Source of the DNA: Clavelina lepadiformis
Taxonomy: Eukaryota; Chordata; Ascidiacea; Aplousobranchia; Clavelinidae
Assembly: GCF_947623445.1 (NCBI RefSeq)
Contig: NC_135244.1
Span: 19,716,860 to 19,780,859 of the forward strand
DNA length: 64,000 nt
Direction of reading: 5' to 3'
The translations under genes were made by a program, and so were the position numbers. Positions 24,336 through 35,270 of the stretch are shown piece by piece. The notes beneath the pieces are model-generated. The model was not told the origin of the DNA, did no database searches, and saw nothing but the letters and a program-made list of their open reading frames with translations. Positions within the stretch are counted from its first letter, which is position 1. The number at the start of each line of letters is the position of its first letter.

Positions 24336-25149
24336 AATGTGGTGAAATATGAACAATTTTTTGATTTATCAAACTTCAGGTTATTTCTAAAAAAAACTGT
24401 TATTGATTGCAAAGTGAACTCGGCGAAGCCCGTTTGTACAAGTGGATGTTTCCATTTCAGCTTCAGCATCCGTCTACTCTATCGTTTGTTGGTATCCTAG
24501 GTCCAGCAGTTGGTGGTATTTCCCCCAATGCAGAAATGCAGGTATTTATGTCCACTTAATTACCATAAATATTACGTCTGTGTCCATGGTGTATATATGA
24601 CTTTAACTGAATTAATGAATTTAACTGAATGTTTAGGCTAGATACGTTGCAAGAGTTTTGAGTGGAAAGAAAAAGCTACCGTCCAAAGAAAAAATGCAAA
24701 AGACATGGACAGAGACTAGAGAGGAATTGCTGCGAAGTACTGGAGGAAAGTTTATATTTCGGGTCGGTTTATTTTGCTGATGTGTTATATTTATTTCAAA
24801 TCTTCTTTGCAGAATTTTAGATAATAAATATCCTTTACCCAAGAATGCTTGAAATAAAAGTTTAAAAGCCTTTATTAACCAAATGAATAAAATGTTTGGG
24901 ATATCAAAATAATATTCGATGTTACACGAACAGACAAACCTTTTCCACTATCAGGAAGATTTGGCTCAAGATCTTGGTTTAGTTCCATCTTTCTTCAAGC
25001 TGCTACTCACTGACCCAAAGCTGGCTTACGTGTATTACTTTGGTCCAGTTGTACCATATCACTACAGGCTGGTTGGAGATCACTGCTGGTATAAAGCTAG
25101 AGAGCGGTCTCTTAACATAATGGATGAGGCTTTATCTGGGATGCATTGA

Positions 25150-26503
25150 CGTTGTTATTAATTTTATGAAAAGAACTCTAATGTAGCCCATACGTAAGAA
25201 ATGAAAACATATATATATATAGCGTATAGTGTATGTATACACAAAAAAATTACTGCAAGAGCAATGTACGCCTAACTTATGGTTCTCTCGGCGATAAATA
25301 TACTATAGGATATAGCCTATCACTGACACTGTATATTTGACTGCCGTTTATCATGTACCATTCACTATAAATACGATATTCCTAGCTGCAAGTTTCATTT
25401 TGATATTGCTTGGCTACATTTAACTTAACTCTATTTAGTTATCGTCAAAATTTTGCTTCCATTGAGTTTAATTCATTCGAAATCCTGTATACATTTAAAA
25501 CGTTTCAGTGTTGTCGCAAACACAACAACTTATGTCTGCTTACGCAGCAACGAAATGTACGCCAACTAAATATAGGCTACGTCAGCTCATATTGCGCACA
25601 CACACATGCACGTTCCGTTTCATTCTGGACCGACGTGATTTGATCAATACCTCTGCAAAGTCTTATGCTTACTTACGATACTGACGTGTTCATTTTAAGA
25701 GTATATGCTGGTGTTTTCGAAACTACTTTCTGGAACATTTTAAAGCGAAATTCAGACACCGCGTACAAATAACTTGTAAGTTTGGGCCAATCAAATAATA
25801 CAACTTGCCAGGTGAAAACGTCATAGCAAAACCTTTTTCGCTTCTAGGCATATCAGCATAACTTGTTTAAATATCAATGTGTTTCGTGTGAAAGTTCCAG
25901 ACGTGAGAACAGCTTACAGAAGAAGCGTTCATGCATGACAGAAAGAGCGTCATGATTGAAGTTTTGGAAAATAAATATTTGAGCCTGGGCAAGACTTTGC
26001 TCAAAATATGTTTGAGTCATATGGAGAGCCTAAAGGAGACCTAGAGTAGATATAATATGTCATTAACGTTGGTTTCAAGTACCTCCTTTTATTGGTTGAA
26101 TTGCAAAATGTCCAGGTGAAGATGTACGAACGTTGTATTAAAAATTAAACGTTGAAAGTTATTTTGTTACGGCATAGGATCTTATAATTGAGGAATAAAA
26201 AGTACACTCATTCGTTTGGCGGACCAGCAGTTGAGAAACACTGGTCTAGTCTCTGCCAGATGAACTGTAACTCGTTTGACCACGTTGGTAAATAAATTAT
26301 AATTAGCTAAGCAGCCGTAAACATAACTAATGTTGTTTACCTGTCATATGGTGTCTGATGGAAAAACGTTTAGTATTTTCAGTAAAGTTTGCGTATGACA
26401 TATAAGCTGATTTACATAAAAAAGTTTTATGTACATGTTGTCAATTTAATTTAACTTGTAAACTTAATAAAACAGTTAAATAGGTAAAAACTGTGCAAGA
26501 AAT
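25150..26503. other. Intergenic region between FMO copies 3 and 4
   Basis: No gene is supported. It starts with the shared post-stop block, then sequence shared with 30960-31200 and 49600-50060. It continues with a block ('cagacgtgagaacagcttacagaag' type, about 25895) repeated before copies 5 and 6. Near 26217 'ggcggaccagcagttgagaaacactg' resembles one hAT-type end and recurs at about 34995 and 51260. The last about 170 bases are the B-type promoter shared with copies 5 and 6, although the copy 4 body is subfamily A. Confidence 0.55.
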
Positions 26504-29500
26504 ATGGGAGATAAGAGCAAGAAAGTCTGTGTAATAGGAGCTGGAATAAGTGGTCTGGCAGCCATTAAAGCTTGTTTGGAAGAAGGTTTGACACCAACTT
26601 GCTACGAAAAGTTAGATTTTGTTGGTAAGTAGCTTTCCCAAAAGTTTTCACAACCATAACCTTACCCTAGCTGCATAACTTTGGTTATAACCGGTCAGTT
26701 AGTAGCAGCAATCTCTTGTAAATATAACATTCCGACGTACGTTGTTTGTGGAGTGACCGCAAGACGAAAATACTTCTTTTCGTCACATGTGTTTCATAGA
26801 CCTGTACAATATATAGCGTTAAAGCGATGTTTTGCATATGAGAATCTTTCACCACAGGCGGTATGTGGAACGATCATAACAAGGAAAAGCATGACAACAG
26901 TCCAACAACTTATGCATCACTTGTTACAAACATTAGCAGAGTTAATCTCGGATTTTCCGATTTTCCAGCACCAAAAGTAAGTATATCAAAGAAATCAAAA
27001 CTTTTATGACACTTTTGTACATGGGTACATTATTCACATTCATATAATAACTTGTTTGAAAAGGAACAATATTAATTTACCAATCTGTATTTTTAGGGAT
27101 GGCCACCCTATATTAATAGGTACCAAGTTGGCGAATATGCTGAAATGTATGCAGACCATTTTGGCTTGAAGGAGTGCATCAGATTTAAAACAGAAATTGT
27201 TAGTGTGACTCCGGCTAAGTCTTATAGTAAAACAGGTAAAGTATGTTTGAATCGAAAATAGTCGAAAAATAGCATTGAAATTGACTTACTTTGGAATTAT
27301 AGAATGCTTATCACTTTGCTAACTCTTGCTGGCTATAGGCTATCTAGCATAATCGCTTTATATTTATGTTTATATAAGCCTATTAATTTATACTGTAGCC
27401 TACATACCTCGTAGCTAGTTTATTTTTGAATAATTTTATAAACTTTTTTACAATTTTACTGCATTTATACTTATTGTTAAAGGTTCCTGGCTGGTGAAGG
27501 TCAAAGATCTGAACAATGACGAAATAAGTTTCAGCGAATTCGATGCTGTGATTGTTGCATGTGGTCAATATAACAAAAAGATAAAGTCTTCTGTTCCTGG
27601 ATTAGACAAAGATTTTGCTGGAAGCGTGTTTCATGGCGGCGATTACAGAGGACCCGAAAAGTTTAAAGGTATAAAAACAAGAGTAACGAAATGTTTTTGT
27701 CTGAATTACAATTTAGTTTAGTTATCCTATGATTAACTGTGGTTTACGTTTAGAATATAATTATAATGAAATTAAAATATTTACATAATATTTACATGCG
27801 CAGTAATACAATAATGCTGCAAAAATGATGCTTGTGTTTCACATGTGCTTGATGTGCATATATGTTTATGCGGTGCGATTAGCTATTTGGGGCTTTGACA
27901 TTTACTTGGGAAAGATGCTCTAGCAACTATATTGTAGATGCGTATATGCTTGACGATTAAAATACGCTACATAGTTATGTATTGAGTAAAGATGACTAAC
28001 CCAAAAATATGTTTGTCAACGCTAAGCTTGTATATGCTCCAGATAAATCGGTTTTAGTCATTGGAGCTGGATACACCGGCTCTGACATTGCTTGCGAAAG
28101 CACAAGGACCGCAAAAAATGTTTTTCTGTGTGCAAGAAATGGAACATGGATTGTGCCTCGGGTTTCAGTGGTAAGCGGATAAAGTTCCAGTTTCGTCTGC
28201 TATTCTTATATGTATAAATTGTTATAGTCATATAAACGTTTAATCAGTGTTTTTAAAATTGTTTTTGGGGGCCGAAGCGTTCTCCCAAAATTTTCCAACG
28301 GTCTTTCATAAAATTTATACTTTTACATCGAATTAGTCTTTAAAAGTCTCGATCTCTGAAAATTTCTGAGTGGTTGCCAAAGCCAAGGTTTCAAAAACCC
28401 ATTGCATGTAAAACCTTCACAAATCTTATAACCCATGCTCATTAGCTCAGTGGTGCAGAAGAATTATTATCCTGTAGATTCAGTGATTCTGATGAATAAA
28501 ACCGAATCCAGATAAAACCGCAATGTATAATATCAACAGAATTAGACGTAATCGCGTTTAATTTGAAACTGCTCTTGCAGCTAAACTCGATAAATATTAC
28601 CTAATAAATAAAACTTAAAATAAAATCTAATGTAATTGAAACAAAACTAAACTCCACTACAAGCATTAGGATTTCTATCGTCAAATTGTATTTTGTAATG
28701 CACAATTGATTAATTGTTAACGAAATGTGTGTTAAATTCACAATAGAACTGTATATACAAACTTCTTTGTGCTTTAGGTAAGAGCATTACTTTTGGACAA
28801 ATACAAAGCTTCCTTATATGATTATCCATTACGTATCACTGCTAGAGTGTCAATAACATGAAAAATGGATTAGATTTAAAAATCTAAAAAAAAATTTTGT
28901 TTCGAAATAACTTTATATATATAGTAAAATATATCGATACCAATAAACTCGTAAAAATATTTTGATTTTTTAAAGAAGTTTTTGGAGTTGAAAAATCGAA
29001 TGGAAATTTATTTAAAATTCACCAAACAGCAGTTTTGTTTCAAAAAATGTAACACTCGCCTATATTTTCAGCGTAGTCTAAAAGTACTTTGTCGTCGTTA
29101 AATTTATTTAGTTTTCAGATTGCAGTAAAAACAAATTCAAAGGTAAATAGGATTCAAACACGTATCGTACTTTTTAGGGTGTAACTGTAAAAGAAGCAAG
29201 CTGTAACACCTTCTTCCGTTCGTCCTTTGTGTAGTAACCATAGACATTTTCTCGCTTCTTCATTTTAATTGATTTCAGTTGCAATTTCTAACTAACTTGT
29301 TGTTTTTTTTTCAGATGGGCACACCATTTGATTTGATTTTTAATCGTTTGGGTTTGCTGATGGAAAGATGGCTTCCTAGTTGGTGGACCAACTGGACATT
29401 TGAAAATATCGTTGGGTCAAGGGTGGATCATGAAGCTTGTGGCATAAAATCAAGGTAGCATTGCAAACAGTTGAATCGTGTTGGTTTCAACAAAGTTAGG

Positions 29501-30784
29501 ACGTTATTAAAGTTGTCATTTTCATACATAATAGGTTGTTGTTCACTTTTAAGTTGATGCGATTGTTTAAAAGAAATTTCCATCTTGAAATAAAAGAAAT
29601 TTATTAAAAATATCACACATTACAGATATCCTTACATGAACATGCTAAGATCCACCACTATATCGGATGAATTGCCATTAAAAATCTACAGCGGTCAAGT
29701 TAAAATTAGACGTGCAATTAAACAAATTACAGGAAATACTGTGACTTATGTCGACGGCAGAGAAGATTTTGTTGATACCGTCGTTCTTGCTACAGGATAT
29801 ACCCCGTATTATCCCTTTTTAAGTGAAGAGATTTTTCCAAGTTAGTATATGTTGAAAATGTGCTGAAATGTGAACTAGGCTATACTGTTAATTTTTGGCC
29901 TATCGAAGTTTTCTTTTGTCTAAAAAAACTGTTATTGATCACAAGGTGAACTCGGCGAAGCCCGTTTGTACAAGTGGATTTTTCCTTTTAAGCTTCAGCA
30001 ACCGTCAACTCTATCATTTGTTGGTATTGGAGCTAATGCTGCTGGTGGTATTACTCCCGTTGTAGAAATGCAGGTATTCGTGTCCACTTAATTACCACAA
30101 GCAGGCCAACTGGGTCTGTATCCATGAAATATATGAATGGATTCAAGTTTTTAGGCTAGATACGTTGCAAGAGTTTTGAGTGGAAAGAAAGAGCTACCGT
30201 CCAAAGAAGAAATGCAAAAGACATGGACAGAGACTAGAGAGGAATTGCTGCAAAGTACTGGAGGAAAGTTTGAATTTCGGGTCAGTTTTTCTAGCTACAG
30301 TTGTCATCTATTTCCAACTTCCTAGTCATATTTATAGGTAATTATTAGCTCTCCGCACGACATGCTTGAAATAAAGTTTGAAAACCTATTATATGACTGG
30401 CTTTTTAAAGTACCATCATCTTTACTAGTTGTTGACAGTAATACCAAGTGTACATATATATCCTGGGAGATTACATTGTCTTATTATATGGCGTCGAGTA
30501 AATTTATTTCTGTAGTTAATATAGTAGTTCTAGGGATATCAAAATATTGTTTTGTGTTACACGAACAGACAAACCTTTTCCACTATCAGGAAGATTTGGC
30601 TCAAGATCTCGGTTTAGTTCCATCTTTCCTCAAGCTGCTACTTACTGACCCAAAGCTGGCATATATGTATTACCTGGGTCCAGTTGTACCATATCACTAC
30701 AGGCTGGTTGGAGATCACTCCTGGGATAAAGCTAGAGAGCGGTCCCTTAACATAATGGATGAGGCTTTGTCAGGGATGCGTTGA
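26504..30784 (+). CDS. FMO: Flavin-containing monooxygenase, tandem copy 4 (subfamily A body, B-type promoter, intact)
   Basis: Exons: 26504-26624, 26858-26976, 27097-27235, 27483-27668, 28043-28170, 29315-29454, 29626-29840, 29946-30073, 30155-30280, 30569-30784. Lengths and phases are those of the family, with 505 residues and no stop. Motifs [23 protein letters not shown] and LATGYTP are present. The donor after exon 6 is GTAGCA, weaker than the GTAAGC of copy 1, so splicing efficiency there is uncertain. The sequence just before the ATG ('gtaaaaactgtgcaagaaat') is nearly identical to copy 5 and unlike copies 1 and 2, while introns 1-9 are of the A type. This is a recombinant gene. A one-exon readthrough frame from 30362 into exon 10 is intron sequence and is not used. 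Confidence 0.92.
28171..29314. other. Intron 5 of FMO copy 4
   Basis: A 1144-base intron, longer than in copies 1 and 2 because of about 300 bases of AT-rich sequence at roughly 28590-28890 that the others lack. No terminal repeats or genes were found in that addition. The rest matches the A-type intron. Confidence 0.45.
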
Positions 30785-32955
30785 CGTTGTTATTAATATT
30801 ATAACAAGAATTCTTATGTAGCCTACACGTAAAATAAGAATATATATATAGCATATAGTATATGTATACATAAATATATTATTGCAAGAGCAATGTACGC
30901 CTAACTTCTTCTTATTTCGGCGATATATATATATTATAAAGAATATAGCCTATCATTGACACTGTATATTTGACTGCCGTTTATCAAGTACCATTCATTA
31001 TAATACGATATTCCTAGCTGTAAGTTTCATTTTGATATAGCTTGGCTACATATAACTTAACTTAACTCTATTTCGTTATCGTCAAAATTTTTCTTCCATC
31101 AAGTTTAATTCATTCGAAATCCTATATACTGCTTACGATACTGACGTGTTCAGTTTTAGTGCAAATGACGAAGTTTTCAAAACTACACTACTTTCTGAAA
31201 CATTTTGAAGCGAAATTCAGACACCGCGTTGTCAAAGATAGGCGCTTAGTTGAGGAGAATGGGTATGCAAAAGCTGATTTTAGTTATTTAGAGTTTAATT
31301 GAAGTCGATTTAGGTCAGAAGGTAGATTTGGGTTAGGTTTACATTGTTATGTTATAAAATAAAGTTTGATTAACAAGAAAAAGTGAAAAATAACTTGCAA
31401 GTTTGGGCCAATCAAACATACAACTTGTCAGGTGAAAAAATGATAGCCCAACTCGCTTCTAGGCATATCGGCAAAAGTTGTTCAAATATCAATGCGTTTC
31501 GTGTGGAAGACACTGTTTCCATTGGCTTCCAAGTTGTGTTGTTATAATTATATTTCTGCTATTTACCGCGCTATTACATAACGTCATACTTGCCATAAGT
31601 TCAATCTCAGTTCACGAAGTTATCGAAGAAAGTTGTTTGACAATCAGTTCCGTTAACATGCTATCTACATTGCACTTTTGAACTTATTGCGCTATGATAA
31701 CCCCATACTTGCTATCCTATTTTGTAAACATGTTATTTACATTGCATTATGAGCTTGCCGAATTCGAAATTACCCCTATGTGATTGACAACTTAATTGGT
31801 AAAAATGTTTAACTGCACGGGTGACCTCGTATTAACAACATTGAAAACATAAAAATAGACAATGTTGATTGACATTTATTTCCTTTTATTGAAAATTTCT
31901 AAATTGAAATTATCACCTGACCTGTAAAACGTCGAGTCTAAAAGTCCAAAACATTTCCTGTTATTGATAAACGCATTGCGCCTCAAGTTGACATTCTGTT
32001 TCTTTATTATCTCCTTCAGCGTATAAACGTATCGTTGCATGCTATGTTTTTATTAGTATTAGTTCTTCAGTATTCAGTATTCAGTTTTAAAGTTCAATGA
32101 ATGAGAGATATAGATCGTAATAACTCTGTGAATAATTCTTTAAGTCAATGAGAAATGTAGAGTGACGCGCTTTGCTTGCTAATTGGTTCATAAAATCCTT
32201 TTTATATGTATAATAATATTGTTGTAAATTTGTAGTGTTTATTTGAAGTAATAATGAAGAATATTAAAACCGATATTAATCAGACTCTCAGTGTTTAAAC
32301 TTCATATAAACCATTCAACTGAAGTTTAGGAATTGTAGACAGAATTCGCAACCTTCTAATCGTTCTTAAAAGTCAGATTGCAATATATTAAGTATTCATG
32401 GTATGGTATTTACTGTATAAAAACAGTAACCACCACTTGTGAAAGTTCCAGACGTGAGAAATGCTTACAGAAGAAGCGTTCATGCATGACCGAAATAGCG
32501 TCATGATTGAAGTTTTGGAGAATAAATATTTGAGCCTGGGCGAGACTTTGCTCAGAATATTGCATTAAATATTCTTAACCTACATTTTGCCGGAGACAAG
32601 AACTCAGATAAATGACTGGATTCATTTATCAATTAGTAAAGGCACAATGAAAGATATTACTTGCATTGTTACAGTGATTTCAATTGTACTACATTTCTTT
32701 TAGTATTTAAAAAGATAAAGGTACTGGCAAGCATAGAATGATAAAACCCTGTAATGGAAAGTCATTTTTGTCATGCAAGAACGTTCCTGTAGGAAGTAAA
32801 ATTGTCCGGTTGCTAAGTAGAGACCTTTTTGCTCCAGTTATTCTAAGGATCGATGCAATAAGTCAAACGATGCGTCAAGCCAAATAAGTCAGTTGCAGTG
32901 CTGATTTGGATGTGTGCGACAGCGCAAATTAATTTGCAGCGTTGTGCTATCAGCA
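30785..32955. other. Intergenic region between FMO copies 4 and 5, first part
   Basis: Contains the common post-stop block, then sequence shared with the region after copy 5 (for example 31230-31480 with 50070-50330). Between about 31490 and 32440 is a stretch with no counterpart at the corresponding place after copy 5, indicating an insertion of about 0.9 kb. No open frame there looks like a gene. The block at 32445-32560 recurs at about 25900 and 50355. Confidence 0.5.
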
Positions 32956-32979
32956 GCTAGAGCCGGTTCTTGGTCGATT

Positions 32980-33072
32980 CAACCCACGGACGATTCAACC
33001 CCGGACGATTCCACCCGCGGACGATTCAACTCAGGACGATTCAACCCGCGGACGATTCAACCCACTGACCTT
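32980..33072. repeat. Left tandem array, 16-bp unit GGACGATTCAACCCGC
   Basis: About six imperfect units, with the inverted counterpart at about 34080-34180 and a further inverted array at 33604-33737. Confidence 0.88.
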
Positions 33073-33603
33073 TCACGTACTTATGGCTTAGGTTTTTACC
33101 AAGTTACTTTGTAGCCAATTGTAAGCTTAATATTGGACAGACTAAACTCGGAGTTAGGCCATCTTGAATAGCCTTGTACATCGTGGTTAATGGTTTCGGT
33201 ACCTTTGCAATCGTACCGTATTTTGTTCAGGAACAAACTTCAAACTAACCACAACGAAATAAGCAGAATTATAGCACAGAATCCCTCTCTCTGCTATAGG
33301 AAAGGTTATTCGTTTATTTTCAAAATAATAAATTGATTGGAGACAAGCGACTTATACTATTCTCAAAATGTTCGATCTCCCGATTCAAACTTTTTTGCGG
33401 GAAATCTTCATTCCGATCAACAAACAGTTGTTTATAAGGTTTGACTTTTATTCGACGTGTAGGCTTTATTTATTTTTCGGTAAACAGGTCTACTAGTTAC
33501 AACACGGTACATAAACTTGTTTTTATTTCAAAACAAGATGTGTATTGGTATAGTAGTAAAAGCGGCATCCGTGCCTGATAACGAACTGCGTAGACGTTTT
33601 TGT

Positions 33604-33737
33604 AAATGGGTTAAATCGCCCGTGGGTTAAATCGTCCGCGGGTTGAATCGTCCTAGGTTGAATGGTCCTGGGTTGAATCGTCCGCGGGTTGAATCGTCCG
33701 GAGTTGAATCGTCCGCGGGTTGAATCGAACTAGAACC
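33604..33737. repeat. Internal inverted tandem array ending in a copy of the transposon terminus
   Basis: Units of GGGTTGAATCGTCCGC type repeat about eight times and end 'gaatcgaactagaacc', which is the reverse complement of a terminus-like sequence. Sequence after it (from 33738) is the reverse complement of 33200-33237. Confidence 0.85.
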
Positions 33738-33827
33738 GAACAAAAAACGGTATGATTGCAATGGTACCATAACCGTTAACCACGACGTACAGGCCTATTC
33801 AGGATGGCCTAAATCTAGAGTCTAGAC

Positions 33828-34003
33828 CAGGGATGTCCAACCTTTTATTAAAGTGGGCCGCATTGTCACTTGAAATAACTCACTGGGCCGCAGAACCTAT
33901 TAAATTTCAAGAAAAATGGGTACATAAAGTACATACTTTTGGAGTGAAAATGACTAACGGGCCGCACAAAAATCTCAGGCGGGCCGCAGGTTGGACATCC
34001 CTG
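33828..34003. mobile_element. hAT-like MITE, 176 bp, TSD GTCTAGAC
   Basis: Ends CAGGGATGTCCAACCT and AGGTTGGACATCCCTG (with a C-rich variation inside) are inverted repeats. The octamer GTCTAGAC flanks both sides (33820-33827 and 34004-34011). It is nested in the element at 32965-34186. A second copy of the same family in the opposite orientation lies at 34584-34778. Confidence 0.88.
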
Positions 34004-34081
34004 GTCTAGACTGTCCATTATTAAGCTTACAATTGGCTACTATGTAACTTGGTAATAACCTAAGCCATAAGTACGTGAAAG

Positions 34082-34186
34082 GTCCGTGGGTTGAATCATT
34101 CGCGGGTTGAATCGTCCGGGGATTGAATCGTCCTAGGTTGAATGGTCCTGCGTTGAATCGTCCGTGGGTTGAATCGTCCGACCACC
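34082..34186. repeat. Right tandem array, inverted relative to the left array
   Basis: About six units of GGGTTGAATCGTCCGT type ending at the GGT-type terminus next to the 9-bp target duplication. Confidence 0.85.
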
Positions 34187-34195
34187 GCTAGAGCC

Positions 34196-35270
34196 AGCTT
34201 ACAAAGGAAGCGCTCATGCATGACAGAAACTACGCACGTCACAATTAAGTTCTAAAAATAAGTATTTGAGCTTACTTGGCCTAGTGCTCAGAGAGATAGC
34301 AGTCATTTTTTGGAGACGTTTCGAGTTTATTCTTAAATGAACTCAGCATCAATGCGGAGTTACATTTCAGCACAAAAGGATTCAAAAACAATAAATGCAA
34401 CGTTATTAGTGATTAATTGCATTACACGCTTCCTGTACATACTGTATGTAGCAAAAATGCTTTTGAAAAATTTGCCTCGCTTTTGTTTTACTATTCACGT
34501 GTTTAACCTGACCCAGGTTCTTTTAACTTTTATTGTTATGAGGTCACAATATGATACTTGCCAAAAGCGAAAACAATTTAGACCAGGGATGTCCAACCTG
34601 CGGCCCGCGGGCCACAGTGCGGCCCGCCTGAGATTTTTGTGCGGCCCGCTAGTCATTTTCACTCCAAAAGTATGTACTTTATGCACCCATTTTTCTTGAA
34701 ATTTAATTGGTTCTGCAGCCCATTCAATTATTTCAAGTGACAATGCGGCCCACTATAATAAAAGGTTGGACATCCCTGATTTAGACACATGTCGCAGTAT
34801 ATATATTGTTATGTTGTAATGAAAACCAGAATATGTCATGAACGCTGGTTTCAAGTACCTCCTTTTATTGGTTGCATTGCAAAATGTCCAGGTGAAGATG
34901 TAGGAACGTTGTATTAAAAATTAAATGGGAAAGTTATTTTGTTACGGCATAGGATCTTATAATTGAAGAATAAAAAGTACACTCATTTGTTTGGCGGACC
35001 AGCAGTTGAGAAACACTGTTCTAGCCTCTGCCAGATGATTTGTAACTCGTTAGACCACGTTGGTAAACAATTAACTTAGCTGCTGTAAGCATAACTAATG
35101 TTGTTTACGTGTCATATGGTGTCTGATGGAAAAGCGTTTAGTATTTTCAGTAAAGTTTGTGTATGACATATCAGCTGATCTTCATAACAAGTTTTATGCA
35201 CATGTTGTCATTTTAATTTAACTTGTAAACTTAATAAAATAGTTAAATAGGTAAAAACTGTGCAAGAAAT
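34196..35270. other. Upstream region of FMO copy 5 (B-type promoter)
   Basis: Homologous to 50640-51537 before copy 6 apart from the MITE at 34584-34778. The stretch at 34337-34560 and its partner at 50797-51040 both keep an open frame starting MNSASMR, but the frames end differently and no family is recognised. The proximal about 170 bases ('ggtgtctgatggaaaagcg', 'cttaataaaatagttaaatag') are shared with copies 4 and 6. Confidence 0.5.
34584..34778. mobile_element. hAT-like MITE, 195 bp, TSD ATTTAGAC
   Basis: Ends CAGGGATGTCCAACCT and AGGTTGGACATCCCTG, flanked by ATTTAGAC at 34576-34583 and 34779-34786. The region before copy 6 shows the empty site ('caatttagactcatg' at about 51045). The interior is related in inverted orientation to the MITE at 33828-34003 and has several GCGGCCC-type segments. 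Confidence 0.92.

Larger units (their letters stand above)
21043..25149 (+). pseudogene. FMO: Flavin-containing monooxygenase, tandem copy 3 (subfamily B body, pseudogene)
   Basis: Exon equivalents: 21043-21163, 21263-21386, 21586-21724, 21958-22143, 22274-22402, 23109-23248, 23359-23573, 24414-24541, 24637-24762, 24934-25149. Four lesions are visible against copies 5 and 6. Codon 6 is TAG at 21058 where the others have AAG. Exon 2 is 124 nt instead of 119, with a duplicated CGTAT near 21320 that shifts the frame. Exon 5 is 129 nt instead of 128, with one extra base in the strand before the NADPH loop near 22286. The intron 7 acceptor reads AAAG in place of AAGG at 24411-24414, so the original AG is lost. 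Remaining motifs ([30 protein letters not shown]) are recognisable. Intron 7 also carries about 700 bp of extra sequence. A translated product of normal FMO form is not expected. Confidence 0.92.
32956..34195. mobile_element. Second DNA transposon with tandem-repeat inverted ends (element 32965-34186) and 9-bp TSD
   Basis: The element is 1222 bp and flanked by GCTAGAGCC at 32956-32964 and 34187-34195. The homologous region before copy 6 has one such site. Ends begin GGTTCTTGGTCGATTCAACC (left) and, read inward, GGTGGTCGGACGATTCAACC (right). Both ends are arrays of a 16-bp unit, GGACGATTCAACCCGC. A third array at about 33604-33737 ends in an internal copy of the terminus (reading inward GGTTCTAGTTCGATTCAACC), so the element looks like a foldback or a nested pair. 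A hAT-like MITE sits inside at 33828-34003. No protein is encoded. GGT ends, 9-bp duplication and repeat-built inverted ends match the design of the element at 5373-6922. Confidence 0.8.

Noticed and set aside
30362..30784. 140-codon frame running through intron 9 into exon 10 of copy 4
   Set aside because: The other copies have stops in this intron and a conserved acceptor at the start of exon 10; read-through is accidental.
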